From Micavibrio sp. UBA6139 (lineage in GTDB: Bacteria > Pseudomonadota > Alphaproteobacteria > Micavibrionales > Micavibrionaceae), in contig DIVF01000038.1 of NCBI GenBank assembly GCA_002423285.1, forward strand, positions 1 to 49,400: a stretch of 49,400 nucleotides of DNA, read 5' to 3'. This document shows, in pieces, positions 16,530 to 24,915 of the stretch. The notes beneath the pieces are model-generated. The model worked only from the letters and a program-made list of their open reading frames with translations, was not told the origin of the DNA and made no database searches. Position 1 is the stretch's first letter, and each line of letters starts with the position of its first letter. Made by a program: the position numbers and the translations under genes.

Positions 16530-17387
16530 ATGAATCAAACCGCCAATCCTGACCAGTTGATGGTGACGCTGCAAACGATCGGCACGCAGCAGGACGGCGC
16601 AATTGATTTGGCAAAGACAGCACTTTATATGGCTGCGCTGGATCATCCGGGCCTATCGCTTGACCGCTATGAAACCCATATCCGCCGTTTGGTGGAAGAA
16701 GTGCGGGAGCGTCACGACGCGCTGCTGCACGCCGGCGCGAAGGACGAGGCCCAAACGCGCCTTGCCGCCTTGAAACACATCATTGCCGATAAGTATGAAT
16801 ATATTGGTGACACCGATACTTACGATGATCTGCAAAATGCCAGTTTGATCCGGGTGATTGATCGCCGTCGCGGCATGCCGATTGCGCTGGCGATTTTATA
16901 TATCCAGATCGGGCGTTTATTGGGGTGGGCGGTTTATGGTTTGAACCTGCCGGGGCATTTTGTCTGCCGCATTGATCAAGACGGCCAGCGTTTGATTTTT
17001 GATCCCTTTAACCGCTGTGAAATTTTGCAAGCGCCAGAATTGCGCCAGCTGGTCAAAAAGACATTGGGTCCGCAGGCGGAATTATCGATCGATTATTATG
17101 AACCCGCCAATAACCGGACCATTCTTGTCCGGCTGCAAAACAACATCAAATTGCGCCTGATCGAGGCGGAAGATTACGAAGGGGCGTTAAAGGCTGTTCA
17201 GGCTATGCGCGCAATTGACCCTGACGAATACCGTCTGTTGCTGGATGCTGGGGTTTTATATGCCCGGACCAACCGGTTGCAAGATGCCATTGAAACGCTG
17301 GAAGCCTATATCGCCAAGGCCCCCGGTGACCGGGACCGCCGCGAGGCCGCCGCCCTTTTGGACCAGCTGCGCGATACCCTGAATTAA
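16530..17387 (+). CDS. SirB1/transglutaminase-like protein with TPR repeats
   Basis: 285 residues. The central SirB1-type domain has LIRVIDRRRGMPIALAILYIQIGRLLGW, then YGLNLPGHFVCRI and IFDPFNRCEIL. The C-terminus carries two TPR-like repeats (DYEGALKAVQAMRAIDPDEYRLLLDAGVLYARTNRLQDAIETLEAYI). The family has a transglutaminase-like fold but the usual catalytic cysteine is not evident, and the function of SirB1 proteins is unknown. No signal peptide is seen. It directly follows the BON lipoprotein gene and precedes pal, a place where tolB would be expected in many alphaproteobacteria. Confidence 0.85.
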   Translation: MNQTANPDQLMVTLQTIGTQQDGAIDLAKTALYMAALDHPGLSLDRYETHIRRLVEEVRERHDALLHAGAKDEAQTRLAALKHIIADKYEYIGDTDTYDDLQNASLIRVIDRRRGMPIALAILYIQIGRLLGWAVYGLNLPGHFVCRIDQDGQRLIFDPFNRCEILQAPELRQLVKKTLGPQAELSIDYYEPANNRTILVRLQNNIKLRLIEAEDYEGALKAVQAMRAIDPDEYRLLLDAGVLYARTNRLQDAIETLEAYIAKAPGDRDRREAAALLDQLRDTLN

Positions 17388-17642
17388 GGGGTGCCCATGA
17401 AGGTTGGCGGGGTGGTCATTATGGTTATCCACAGACAATATTATCCATTCCTCGAAAAAGGCCCGTTCCTGCCCCAATCATGCCTTAAATCCTGTTTATT
17501 GATGGGGGCAAGGCCTTGTCAGGCTTAGGATTACAGCATAAAAGACTAGACGATCAATATTGTTGTTTTGGGGCCTGATTCGGACCTGTGGCGGCAGTCT
17601 AATTCACCAGATTTACAAACATAATTATAAGGAGTTCGTGGT
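17388..17642. other. 255-bp intergenic region upstream of pal
   Basis: No supported gene. It holds one perfect DnaA-box sequence, TTATCCACA, at 17425-17433, a 7-of-8 match to TTAA-N7-TTAA at 17485-17499, and the pal ribosome-binding site (AAGGAG just before 17640). The pal promoter must be here, but I see no convincing -35/-10 pair. Confidence 0.5.
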
Positions 17643-18170
17643 ATGCGCGTGCGCAAATTTTTGATGGTAGCCGGTATGGCTTTGGCACTGGCAGCCTGTT
17701 CTTCCAACGATGATGCCGTAACAGATGTCGGTCAGGTTCAAATCGGCGGTCAGGATTCAATGACAGCTGGTTCGCTTGATGGTGTTGGTTCAAACAATCA
17801 ATACGGTCCAGTCCCTGGTTCGCAACAAGATCTGGTTGTGAATATCGGTGACCGCGTATTCTTCGGTTATGACCGTTTCGATGTTTCCCCAGAAGCTCAG
17901 CAGATCCTGCGCGGTCAAGCTGATTGGATGAACCGTTACCCGAACGTTAACCTGACCATCGAAGGTCATGCTGATGAACGCGGCACACGCGAATACAACT
18001 TGGCACTGGGTGAGCGTCGTGCGAACTCCGTAAAGAACTACCTGACCGGTCTGGGCGTTGCTCCAACCCGCATCAACGTGGTTAGCTACGGTAAAGAGCG
18101 TCCAGCAGTGATGGGTTCCAGCGCTGAAGCCTGGGCACAAAACCGTCGCGGCGTTTCCGTCGTAGAATAA
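17643..18170 (+). CDS. pal: Peptidoglycan-associated lipoprotein Pal
   Basis: 175 residues. The signal peptide ends LALAAC (Cys19). A linker of about 50 residues leads to the OmpA-like peptidoglycan-binding domain with VFFGYDRFDVSPEAQQIL and IEGHADERGTREYNLALGERRANSVKNYL, the diaminopimelate-binding signature. Pal ties the outer membrane to peptidoglycan as part of Tol-Pal. An AAGGAG site precedes ATG 17643. cpoB follows after 43 bp. The tolQRAB genes that often precede it are not adjacent. Confidence 0.96.
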   Translation: MRVRKFLMVAGMALALAACSSNDDAVTDVGQVQIGGQDSMTAGSLDGVGSNNQYGPVPGSQQDLVVNIGDRVFFGYDRFDVSPEAQQILRGQADWMNRYPNVNLTIEGHADERGTREYNLALGERRANSVKNYLTGLGVAPTRINVVSYGKERPAVMGSSAEAWAQNRRGVSVVE

Positions 18171-18213
18171 TTCAGTAACACTGACGTCATTGAAATTTAA
18201 AGGGAGGGTGGCT

Positions 18214-19191
18214 ATGAGCATCCGTTTTGACAGAGCAAGATTTCTGCAGACGGGGGCGTTAGCCGCCCTCCTTGTTTTTAGTTCTATAATTCCCGCGCAC
18301 GCACAAAACAGTGACGTTGCATCGCGCATGACGCGCCTTGAAAACGAAATCGATACATTGAGCCGCGCCGTGTTCAAGGGCGAAATTCCACCGGCTGGAA
18401 TGTCCTCGGGCCGCGATACCGGCAATGCCGATATTCAAAACCGCCTGACACAGATCCAGATGGAAGTGCAGACGTTGACCGGCAAGATCGAAGAACAAAC
18501 CTATGAGCTGAACCGTTTGAAACAAATGGAAGCACGCCTGACTGCACTGGAAAGCCGTCCACAAGCGGCGGCAGTGAATGGCAGCGCACCTGCTGTTGGC
18601 ATGGCCACGGCAACACCAACGGGCAGCACGTCTTATTCCTATTCCAACACAGCCCCAAAAGAATCTGCGGCGCTGGATGAAGATTTCACGCTGGAGGGCG
18701 ATCCGAACGCTCCGGCCCCGAATACGGCAACAACATCGGGCCAGCTTGGCACGATCAACACAACCGTTGATGCAGGCGGCAATGTTGTTGGTGTCCCACC
18801 AACACCGGCTGGCGATTATGAAGCCGCGTTTACAAAACTCCGCAATCAGGATTACGTCGGCGCACAGGCCGGGTTTGATGCATTTATCAAGGCGAACCCT
18901 GGTAACTCCCTGGTTCCCAATGCCATGTACTGGCTGGGTGAAACCTATTACGTCCGTAACCAGTTCCCGGAAGCCACACGTGTCTTTGCCGAGGCCTACC
19001 AGAAATATCCAAAGGGTGCCAAGGCACCGGATAATTTGCTGAAACTGGGTATGGCATTGGCCGGGCAGGGCAAGACCAAGGATGCTTGCGTTGCATTGGG
19101 TCAGTTGAAAAAAGAATACCCTGCTGGCGCGGCACCGGTTTTGACCCGTGCTGATCAGGAAATTGAACGCCTGAAGTGTAATGCCCAATAA
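18214..19191 (+). CDS. cpoB: Tol-Pal system protein CpoB (YbgF)
   Basis: 325 residues. A signal peptide ends near AHA-Q (residue 30). A coiled-coil trimerisation segment (SRMTRLENEIDTLSRAVF and IQMEVQTLTGKIEEQTYELNRLKQMEARLTALE) is followed by a Ser/Thr/Pro-rich linker and a C-terminal TPR domain beginning DYEAAFTKLRNQDYVGAQAGFDAFIKANP. CpoB coordinates peptidoglycan synthesis with outer-membrane constriction. GGGAGGG 5-8 nt before ATG 18214 fixes the start over the upstream TTG at 18190. It lies between pal and tilS, a conserved order. Confidence 0.95.
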   Translation: MSIRFDRARFLQTGALAALLVFSSIIPAHAQNSDVASRMTRLENEIDTLSRAVFKGEIPPAGMSSGRDTGNADIQNRLTQIQMEVQTLTGKIEEQTYELNRLKQMEARLTALESRPQAAAVNGSAPAVGMATATPTGSTSYSYSNTAPKESAALDEDFTLEGDPNAPAPNTATTSGQLGTINTTVDAGGNVVGVPPTPAGDYEAAFTKLRNQDYVGAQAGFDAFIKANPGNSLVPNAMYWLGETYYVRNQFPEATRVFAEAYQKYPKGAKAPDNLLKLGMALAGQGKTKDACVALGQLKKEYPAGAAPVLTRADQEIERLKCNAQ

Positions 19192-19229
19192 TTCCTTTCA
19201 CCACGGACCCTTTCAAGAAGGTACGCTTC

Positions 19230-20216
19230 ATGGATCTCAACATTGCATTCGCAAAAATGCAATCGGTGCGGGATCTGGTGGCGCAGCCGGGTTCGATTGC
19301 CGTGGCCGTCTCCGGTGGACCCGACAGCATGGCGTTGTTGTCATTGCTCTGCGCCCTGTCATCCAAACATCCCGACATTAAAATCCATGCCCTGACCTTC
19401 GATCATGGTCTGCGCACGGAATCCGGTGTTGAGGCAAATCAGGTTGGCGCGTGGATTGAAAGCTGGCCCAATGTCGAACATCACATTTTAAATTGGCACG
19501 GCGATAAACCTGATACGGGAATCATGGAACAGGCGCGCGATGCACGCTATACGGCAATGGCCGCGTGGTGTCACGCACACAACATCAAAACATTATGGCT
19601 GGGACATCATCAAACCGATCAGGCCGAAACATTCCTGTTCCGCCTTGCCAAGGGCAGCGGTTTAGATGGGCTCGGCGGGATGATGGAATATCAACCATGC
19701 AGTGTTGATCCATCGATCATGCTGGTCCGCCCGATGTTGCAAATGGCCAAGGGTGATATTGTCGCCTTTTGCCAAAACCACACTATTCCCCATGTCATCG
19801 ACCCTAGCAATATCAATATGAAATACGCGCGCGCCCGGTTGCGGCATGCATTGCCTGCGTTGGAAGCGGAGGGTTTAAGCGAATCCCGTCTGGCCGCGAC
19901 AGCACGCCGCCTCGACCGCGCCCGTATTGCCCTCGATCATTACGCCGATCAAATCATCGCCAGTGCTGCCACGATTCAAACTGCCCATTCAACCATCGCG
20001 CTGGATGCTCTCAACACCGCACCGGAAGAAATCCGTATCCGCGTCATTCGCCGCGTTCTGGACCAAATGGGGCCGGGCGGGTATGGCCCACGGCTTGACC
20101 GTTTGGAAGACATCATTGATCAGATTTTCAATGAGGGAGGTAGACGCTTCACGCTCGGCGGTTATGTTTTTGCGCGTGAAGGGCAAAGTTTCTCGATCAC
20201 GGAAGAGAAGTTTTGA
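19230..20216 (+). CDS. tilS: tRNA(Ile)-lysidine synthetase TilS
   Basis: 328 residues. The PP-loop motif SGGPDS is near residue 28, with GLRTESGVEA, the GHHQTDQAETFLFRLAKGSGLDGLGGM signature and RARLRHALPAL. TilS makes lysidine at C34 of the AUA-reading tRNAIle and is essential in most bacteria. It lacks the large C-terminal domains of E. coli TilS, as other compact members do. AAGG precedes ATG 19230. The stop codon is inside an 11-bp hairpin at 20213-20238. Confidence 0.95.
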   Translation: MDLNIAFAKMQSVRDLVAQPGSIAVAVSGGPDSMALLSLLCALSSKHPDIKIHALTFDHGLRTESGVEANQVGAWIESWPNVEHHILNWHGDKPDTGIMEQARDARYTAMAAWCHAHNIKTLWLGHHQTDQAETFLFRLAKGSGLDGLGGMMEYQPCSVDPSIMLVRPMLQMAKGDIVAFCQNHTIPHVIDPSNINMKYARARLRHALPALEAEGLSESRLAATARRLDRARIALDHYADQIIASAATIQTAHSTIALDALNTAPEEIRIRVIRRVLDQMGPGGYGPRLDRLEDIIDQIFNEGGRRFTLGGYVFAREGQSFSITEEKF

Positions 20217-20238
20217 AGGGGCCATTTGGCCCCTTCAA
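20213..20238. terminator. Hairpin overlapping the tilS stop codon
   Basis: TTGAAGGGGCC (20213-20223) and GGCCCCTTCAA (20228-20238) form a perfect 11-bp stem with an ATTT loop. There is no following T-run, so it may be an mRNA 3'-end stabiliser or part of a dispersed repeat rather than a classic terminator. Confidence 0.5.
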
Positions 20239-20250
20239 GCGACCCCGGTT

Positions 20251-20317
20251 TTTTGCGCTGTAGGCAATAAGAAACAGTGCCGTAACCGCATTGTCTATTA
20301 TTGCCTGCGGCGCAAAA
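20251..20317. repeat. Imperfect intergenic inverted repeat between tilS and ftsH
   Basis: 20251-20277 and 20291-20317 are inverted copies matching at about 22 of 27 positions (shared blocks TTTTGCGC and AGGCAATAA), with a 13-nt spacer. A shorter hairpin, AGGGGGCGATAGCCCCT, lies at 20331-20347. The structure has no open reading frame of its own and looks like a dispersed palindromic element. Confidence 0.65.
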
Positions 20318-20482
20318 GTAAGGGGGTTTCAGGGGGCGATAGCCCCTTGAGTCTTTTCTGCGCTGATTCAGGCCTCTTTCTTTGCTGATTCTGACAATTT
20401 TAGTCTTGCTCCCTTGGACAAGTGCGCTATTTATCCTGTATGATCCGGGCTCTGACAACCTTACGAAAGATGCGGTTTTCCA

Positions 20483-22405
20483 GTGAATAATTTTACGCGC
20501 AATATCCTTTTCTGGCTGGCGATCGGTGTGACGCTGGCCTTCCTGTTCAATTCGATGCAGGGCGGCCCCCAAAAAGCGGTCGGGGCCGGTGGGCAGGTGA
20601 TGGCCTATAGTGACTTTATGGCAGATGCCGGTGCAGGACGTGTTGCTGATGTGACGATTAAAGGCTCTGAAATCAACGGTCATTACACCAGCGGCGGCGA
20701 GCCGTTCCGTGTGACCATTCCAAATAATGAAAACGTCGTTGACCGTTTGACGGGGACGGGCGTTCGGATTACGGCTGAAAATGTTGATCCGGGTAAAATG
20801 AGCCTGATGGGGATTCTGATTTCCTGGTTCCCGATGTTGCTGTTGATTGGGGTGTGGATTTTCTTCATGCGCCAGATGCAGGGCAAGGGCGGCAGTGGCG
20901 GTGCGATGGGCTTTGGTAAAAGCCGCGCCCGGATGCTGACCGAAGCGCATGGCCGGATTACATTTGATGATGTGGCCGGTATTGAAGAAGCCAAATCAGA
21001 GTTGCAGGAAATTGTTGAATTCTTGAAAGATCCGCAAAAATTCCAACGTCTGGGCGGCAAGATTCCAAAGGGTGCTTTGCTGGTCGGTTCGCCGGGGACG
21101 GGTAAGACATTGATTGCCCGTGCGGTCGCCGGGGAAGCGAATGTTCCGTTCTTCACCATTTCCGGTTCTGACTTCGTGGAGATGTTTGTGGGGGTTGGTG
21201 CATCGCGCGTGCGTGACATGTTCGAACAGGCCAAGAAAAATGCGCCGTGCATTATCTTCATCGATGAGATCGATGCCGTGGGTCGTCACCGTGGTGCGGG
21301 TCTTGGCGGCGGGAATGATGAACGCGAACAGACCTTGAACCAGATGCTGGTCGAGATGGACGGGTTCGAAGCCAATGAAGGCATTATTATTATCGCCGCG
21401 ACCAACCGTCCTGATGTTCTGGACCCGGCCTTGCTGCGTCCGGGCCGTTTTGACCGTCAGATCGTCGTGCCGTTGCCCGATGTCAATGGCCGCGAAAAAA
21501 TCCTGAATGTGCACATGAAAAAAGTGCCGTTGGCCAAGAATGTTGAGCCCATGGTCATTGCCCGTGGTACGCCCGGTTTTTCCGGTGCTGATCTGGCGAA
21601 CCTTGTTAACGAAGCGGCCCTGCTCGCTGCCCGTCGTGGCAAGCGCGTGGTTGGTATGGAAGAATTCGAAAACGCCAAGGACAAGGTGATGATGGGCGCA
21701 GAGCGCAAATCAATGGCCATGTCCGAAAAGGAAAAGAGCCTGACCGCATACCATGAAGCCGGTCACGCGATTGTTGCCATTCACGAACCTGAATCCGATC
21801 CAATCCACAAGGCCACCATCATCCCGCGCGGTCGCGCATTGGGTATGGTGATGCGTCTGCCGGAAGGGGACCGTTTGTCGGTGGCGCATGATAAGCTGAA
21901 TGCTGATCTGGCCGTTGCCATGGGTGGCCGCGTTGCTGAAGAAATCATCTTTGGTAAGGAAAAGGTTACAACCGGCGCATCCAGTGACATTCGGTATGCC
22001 AGCGATATGGCCCGCCGTATGGTCACCGAATGGGGTTACAGTGATAAGCTCGGCCCATTGCATTACGGCGCGAACCAGGAAGAAGTATTCCTTGGCCATT
22101 CCGTGGCGCAATCGAAAAACATGTCCGATGACACAGCGGCACTGATCGATTCAGAAATCCGTTTGATTGTTGAGGGTGGTTTGGCCCGTGCGCGCCATGT
22201 TTTGACCACGCATATTGATGAACTTCATACGCTGGCAAAAGCACTGCTGGAATATGAAACCCTGTCAGGGGAAGAAATTAAGGCTGTGCTGCGCGGTGAG
22301 AAAATCATCCGTGACGCACCACCGGAAGACCCGGAGGATAAAAAGCCAAGAACATCTGTCCCGACAGGCGGCAATATTAATGATGGCCTGCCGCAAGGCA
22401 CCTAA
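20483..22405 (+). CDS. ftsH: ATP-dependent zinc metalloprotease FtsH
   Basis: 640 residues, full length. Two N-terminal membrane helices (NILFWLAIGVTLAFLF and GILISWFPMLLLIGVWIFFM) flank a periplasmic domain. The AAA domain has Walker A GSPGTGKT near residue 202, Walker B IIFIDEIDAVG and the SRH around ATNRPDVLDPALLRPGRFD. The protease zinc motif HEAGH is near residue 424. FtsH degrades membrane and short-lived cytosolic proteins and tunes lipid A synthesis. The start is GTG 20483, the standard N-terminus. It ends at a strong terminator at 22434-22461. Confidence 0.97.
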   Translation: MNNFTRNILFWLAIGVTLAFLFNSMQGGPQKAVGAGGQVMAYSDFMADAGAGRVADVTIKGSEINGHYTSGGEPFRVTIPNNENVVDRLTGTGVRITAENVDPGKMSLMGILISWFPMLLLIGVWIFFMRQMQGKGGSGGAMGFGKSRARMLTEAHGRITFDDVAGIEEAKSELQEIVEFLKDPQKFQRLGGKIPKGALLVGSPGTGKTLIARAVAGEANVPFFTISGSDFVEMFVGVGASRVRDMFEQAKKNAPCIIFIDEIDAVGRHRGAGLGGGNDEREQTLNQMLVEMDGFEANEGIIIIAATNRPDVLDPALLRPGRFDRQIVVPLPDVNGREKILNVHMKKVPLAKNVEPMVIARGTPGFSGADLANLVNEAALLAARRGKRVVGMEEFENAKDKVMMGAERKSMAMSEKEKSLTAYHEAGHAIVAIHEPESDPIHKATIIPRGRALGMVMRLPEGDRLSVAHDKLNADLAVAMGGRVAEEIIFGKEKVTTGASSDIRYASDMARRMVTEWGYSDKLGPLHYGANQEEVFLGHSVAQSKNMSDDTAALIDSEIRLIVEGGLARARHVLTTHIDELHTLAKALLEYETLSGEEIKAVLRGEKIIRDAPPEDPEDKKPRTSVPTGGNINDGLPQGT

Positions 22406-22433
22406 GTTAAGGGATTCAAAACTTAAGGTTTTT

Positions 22434-22461
22434 AAAGGGGGCGATTGCCCCCCTTTTTTTT
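22434..22461 (+). terminator. Intrinsic terminator after ftsH
   Basis: GGGGGC (22437-22442) pairs with GCCCCC (22447-22452) around a GATT loop, followed by eight T at 22454-22461. Confidence 0.9.
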
Positions 22462-22562
22462 CTTGAAATTGCGCCTTTGCGCGGCCCTTTGAAACTTTCT
22501 TCCGCGTGTAATCTGCCCCTTTGTCGCGCCCCGCCAGTGTGCTATGCACAAGGGACAGGGTT

Positions 22563-23489
22563 ATGGGTTCGAAAATGACGCGTATCGCAATTTTCACGGA
22601 TGTTCACCACAACGACAGCAATGTCGCGCAGCGCCACTGTACGGCCGCGATCCCATCTTTGCGTACAATCTTCAACCGCTTTGCTAATCCGCAAGAACGC
22701 CCGGATATTTTGCTGACGCTGGGTGATAATATTCTGGCGCGGCGCGGTGGCATGGTGCAGGACTGCATCAATGATGATGCCAGCCGCCTTGATGAAGTTC
22801 TCGAATGTTTTTCAACATCGGGTATTGCAAAAATTTTTCACCTACACGGCAATCACGAAGATAAAAACATGCCGCGTGATCTGGTCGATGATGTGGCGGC
22901 GCGTTACGCCACCCCGTTTGGGTCGAGATTGATTGAAATGGATGATGTGTCGCTGGTGCTGTGGTCGCCGGATGTACGTATTTTGCGCGATAATCAGGGC
23001 GCGTTACCGTTTTCGGATTTTGAACTGGAATGGTTATCCGCGACATTAGACCGCGCCATGCACCCGGTGATTGTCATGACGCATTTACCGTTGGACGGGG
23101 ATGTGACTGACTTTTTGTTTTCATCAATTGATGGACGGGCCAATCCGGTTTTTGGCACGAAAATTGGTATGGGCGGGGTATTGCCCTATGGCACGCATCA
23201 CCCGAATGTTGTCGCAGCGCGAAAAATCATCGAAGATTCCGATAAGGTGATCGCCTGTCTGGCGGGGCATACGCATTGGAATGAAATGCATTCTATGGGC
23301 GGGGTGGCCTATATCACTATTCCATCCCTGGTCGAAAATGCCGGGGGCAAGCCGCATGGCGGCTGGGCCATGGTGGATGTGGGGGCGGATGGTCCAGCGG
23401 TGCGAATCAAGGTTTATGGCGCAACGCCCTGCACGCATTTGCTGGGGCCGTTGGCGATGGGCCCGACACGGCAGGAATTCCGCCTCTAA
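22563..23489 (+). CDS. Calcineurin-like metallophosphoesterase
   Basis: 308 residues. All metal-binding motifs of the class are visible in order: FTDVHH (D-x-H), LGDNI (GD), HGNHED (GNHE), MTHLPLD and AGHTHWNE (GHxH). The substrate cannot be inferred; relatives include cAMP phosphodiesterases (CpdA type), nucleotidases and lipid pyrophosphatases. Start ATG 22563 has AAGGGA 8 nt upstream; ATG 22575 is an alternative. It lies between ftsH and glmM, the slot often occupied by folP in alphaproteobacteria. Confidence 0.88.
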   Translation: MGSKMTRIAIFTDVHHNDSNVAQRHCTAAIPSLRTIFNRFANPQERPDILLTLGDNILARRGGMVQDCINDDASRLDEVLECFSTSGIAKIFHLHGNHEDKNMPRDLVDDVAARYATPFGSRLIEMDDVSLVLWSPDVRILRDNQGALPFSDFELEWLSATLDRAMHPVIVMTHLPLDGDVTDFLFSSIDGRANPVFGTKIGMGGVLPYGTHHPNVVAARKIIEDSDKVIACLAGHTHWNEMHSMGGVAYITIPSLVENAGGKPHGGWAMVDVGADGPAVRIKVYGATPCTHLLGPLAMGPTRQEFRL

Positions 23490-23544
23490 ATTCACAGTTC
23501 TAAATCTGCTGTAATTCCTTGGCTTTTTCCTGTATGAATCGGGA

Positions 23545-24909
23545 ATGGCACGTAAATATTTCGGTACTGATGGCATTCGCGGGAAAACAAATACTTTCCC
23601 AATGACGGCGGATATGGCGCTTAAGGTTGCAATGGCGACAGCTTTGTCGTTACAGCACGACCATGTCGGGTTGCACCAAAACCGCGTCATCATCGGCAAG
23701 GACACACGCCTGTCTGGCTATATGCTGGAAGAAGCGATGGCAGCTGGTTTTGTCGCCATGGGTATGGAAGTGATTATGCTGGGGCCTATCCCAACACCGG
23801 CGGTGGCGATGCTGACACGTTCGCTGCGTGCGGATCTTGGCGTGATGATTTCCGCCTCTCACAATCCTTATGAAGATAACGGCATTAAACTTTTTGGCCA
23901 CGATGGATATAAAATCCCCGATGCGCTGGAAGAAGCCATTGAAACACGCCTTGATCAGGATTTGTCCGGTCAATTGCCGGATTCTGATCTGATCGGCAAG
24001 GCGCGCCGCATGGAAGACGCACATGGCCGTTACATCGAATTTTTGAAAAACAGCTTCCCGCGCGGCATCAGCCTTGATGGGCTGAAGATCGTGGTCGATT
24101 GCGCGCATGGCGCGGCCTATAAAATCGCGCCGCAAGTTCTGTGGGAACTGGAAGCTGAAGTTGTGCCGATGGGGGTTTATCCGAATGGCCGTAACATCAA
24201 CGCCAATTGCGGTGCCACGGCGACATCGGCGCTGCAGGAACGTGTTGTCTCGGAAAAAGCGGATCTGGGGATTGCTCTGGACGGTGATGCCGACCGTTTG
24301 ATTATGGTCGATGAAAAGGGGCAGCGTATTGATGGGGACCAGTTAATGGCCCTGATGGCGCAAAGCTGGCATGAACAGGGCCGCTTGCGCGGCAACGGCA
24401 TTGCCGCGACCGTCATGTCCAATCTGGGGCTGGAACGATTTTTAAAGGGGCGTGGCCTGAATCTGGTCCGCACCCCGGTTGGTGACCGCCATGTTGTTGA
24501 ACGCATGCGCAATGACGGTTTGAATCTGGGCGGTGAACAATCGGGACACATCATCATGTCTGATTACGGCACCACGGGGGATGGCTTGATGGCTGCCCTG
24601 CAGGTGATGGCCGTTTTGAAACAGCAAAGCTTCCCGGCCTCAACAGCTATGAATGTTTTTACACCCGTTCCGCAAGTCTTGCAGAATGTGCGTTTCGAAA
24701 CCGGGCACAAGCCACTGGAAAGCGACGCCGTACAGGCGGCGATTGCCAAGGCGGAAACGACACTGGCCAATGATGGCCGTTTGCTGGTGCGCGCATCAGG
24801 AACGGAGCCCTTAATCCGCGTCATGGCGGAAGGCGATAATCAGGATCTGGTGCAATCCGTGGTCAGCGATATCTGCGCCGCCATCGAAGGTGCGGCGAAG
24901 TCCGCCTAA
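23545..24909 (+). CDS. glmM: Phosphoglucosamine mutase GlmM
   Basis: 454 residues, full length. It begins ARKYFGTDGIRGKTN. The catalytic phosphoserine loop is MISASHNPYEDNGIK (Ser near 105), the metal loop is ALDGDADRLIMVD near 245, the sugar loop is GGEQSGHIIMSDYGTTGDG and the phosphate loop RASGTEPLIRVMAEG. It converts glucosamine-6-phosphate to glucosamine-1-phosphate for UDP-GlcNAc, which feeds peptidoglycan, LPS and probably the WecA-like enzyme at 4372. It converges with the ELM1-like array with 6 bp between stop codons. Confidence 0.97.
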   Translation: MARKYFGTDGIRGKTNTFPMTADMALKVAMATALSLQHDHVGLHQNRVIIGKDTRLSGYMLEEAMAAGFVAMGMEVIMLGPIPTPAVAMLTRSLRADLGVMISASHNPYEDNGIKLFGHDGYKIPDALEEAIETRLDQDLSGQLPDSDLIGKARRMEDAHGRYIEFLKNSFPRGISLDGLKIVVDCAHGAAYKIAPQVLWELEAEVVPMGVYPNGRNINANCGATATSALQERVVSEKADLGIALDGDADRLIMVDEKGQRIDGDQLMALMAQSWHEQGRLRGNGIAATVMSNLGLERFLKGRGLNLVRTPVGDRHVVERMRNDGLNLGGEQSGHIIMSDYGTTGDGLMAALQVMAVLKQQSFPASTAMNVFTPVPQVLQNVRFETGHKPLESDAVQAAIAKAETTLANDGRLLVRASGTEPLIRVMAEGDNQDLVQSVVSDICAAIEGAAKSA

Positions 24910-24915
24910 GCAGCA

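Noticed and set aside
17425..17433. Perfect DnaA box TTATCCACA upstream of pal as a possible replication origin
   Set aside because: Only one box was seen, with no cluster, AT-rich unwinding element or origin-type neighbours. A single 9-mer can occur by chance.
17485..17499. Near CtrA site (TTAA-N7-TTAT) upstream of pal
   Set aside because: One mismatch in the core, and such near matches are frequent by chance.
18259..19188. Long minus-strand open frame opposite cpoB (309 codons)
   Set aside because: The translation is Cys- and Arg-rich with no family resemblance, and the plus-strand gene has a signal peptide, coiled coil and TPR domain. It is a shadow frame.
20162..20950. Minus-strand open frame over the tilS-ftsH gap and the ftsH start
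   Set aside because: It runs through palindromic intergenic repeats and has low-complexity His/Arg-rich translation; ftsH on the plus strand is certain.
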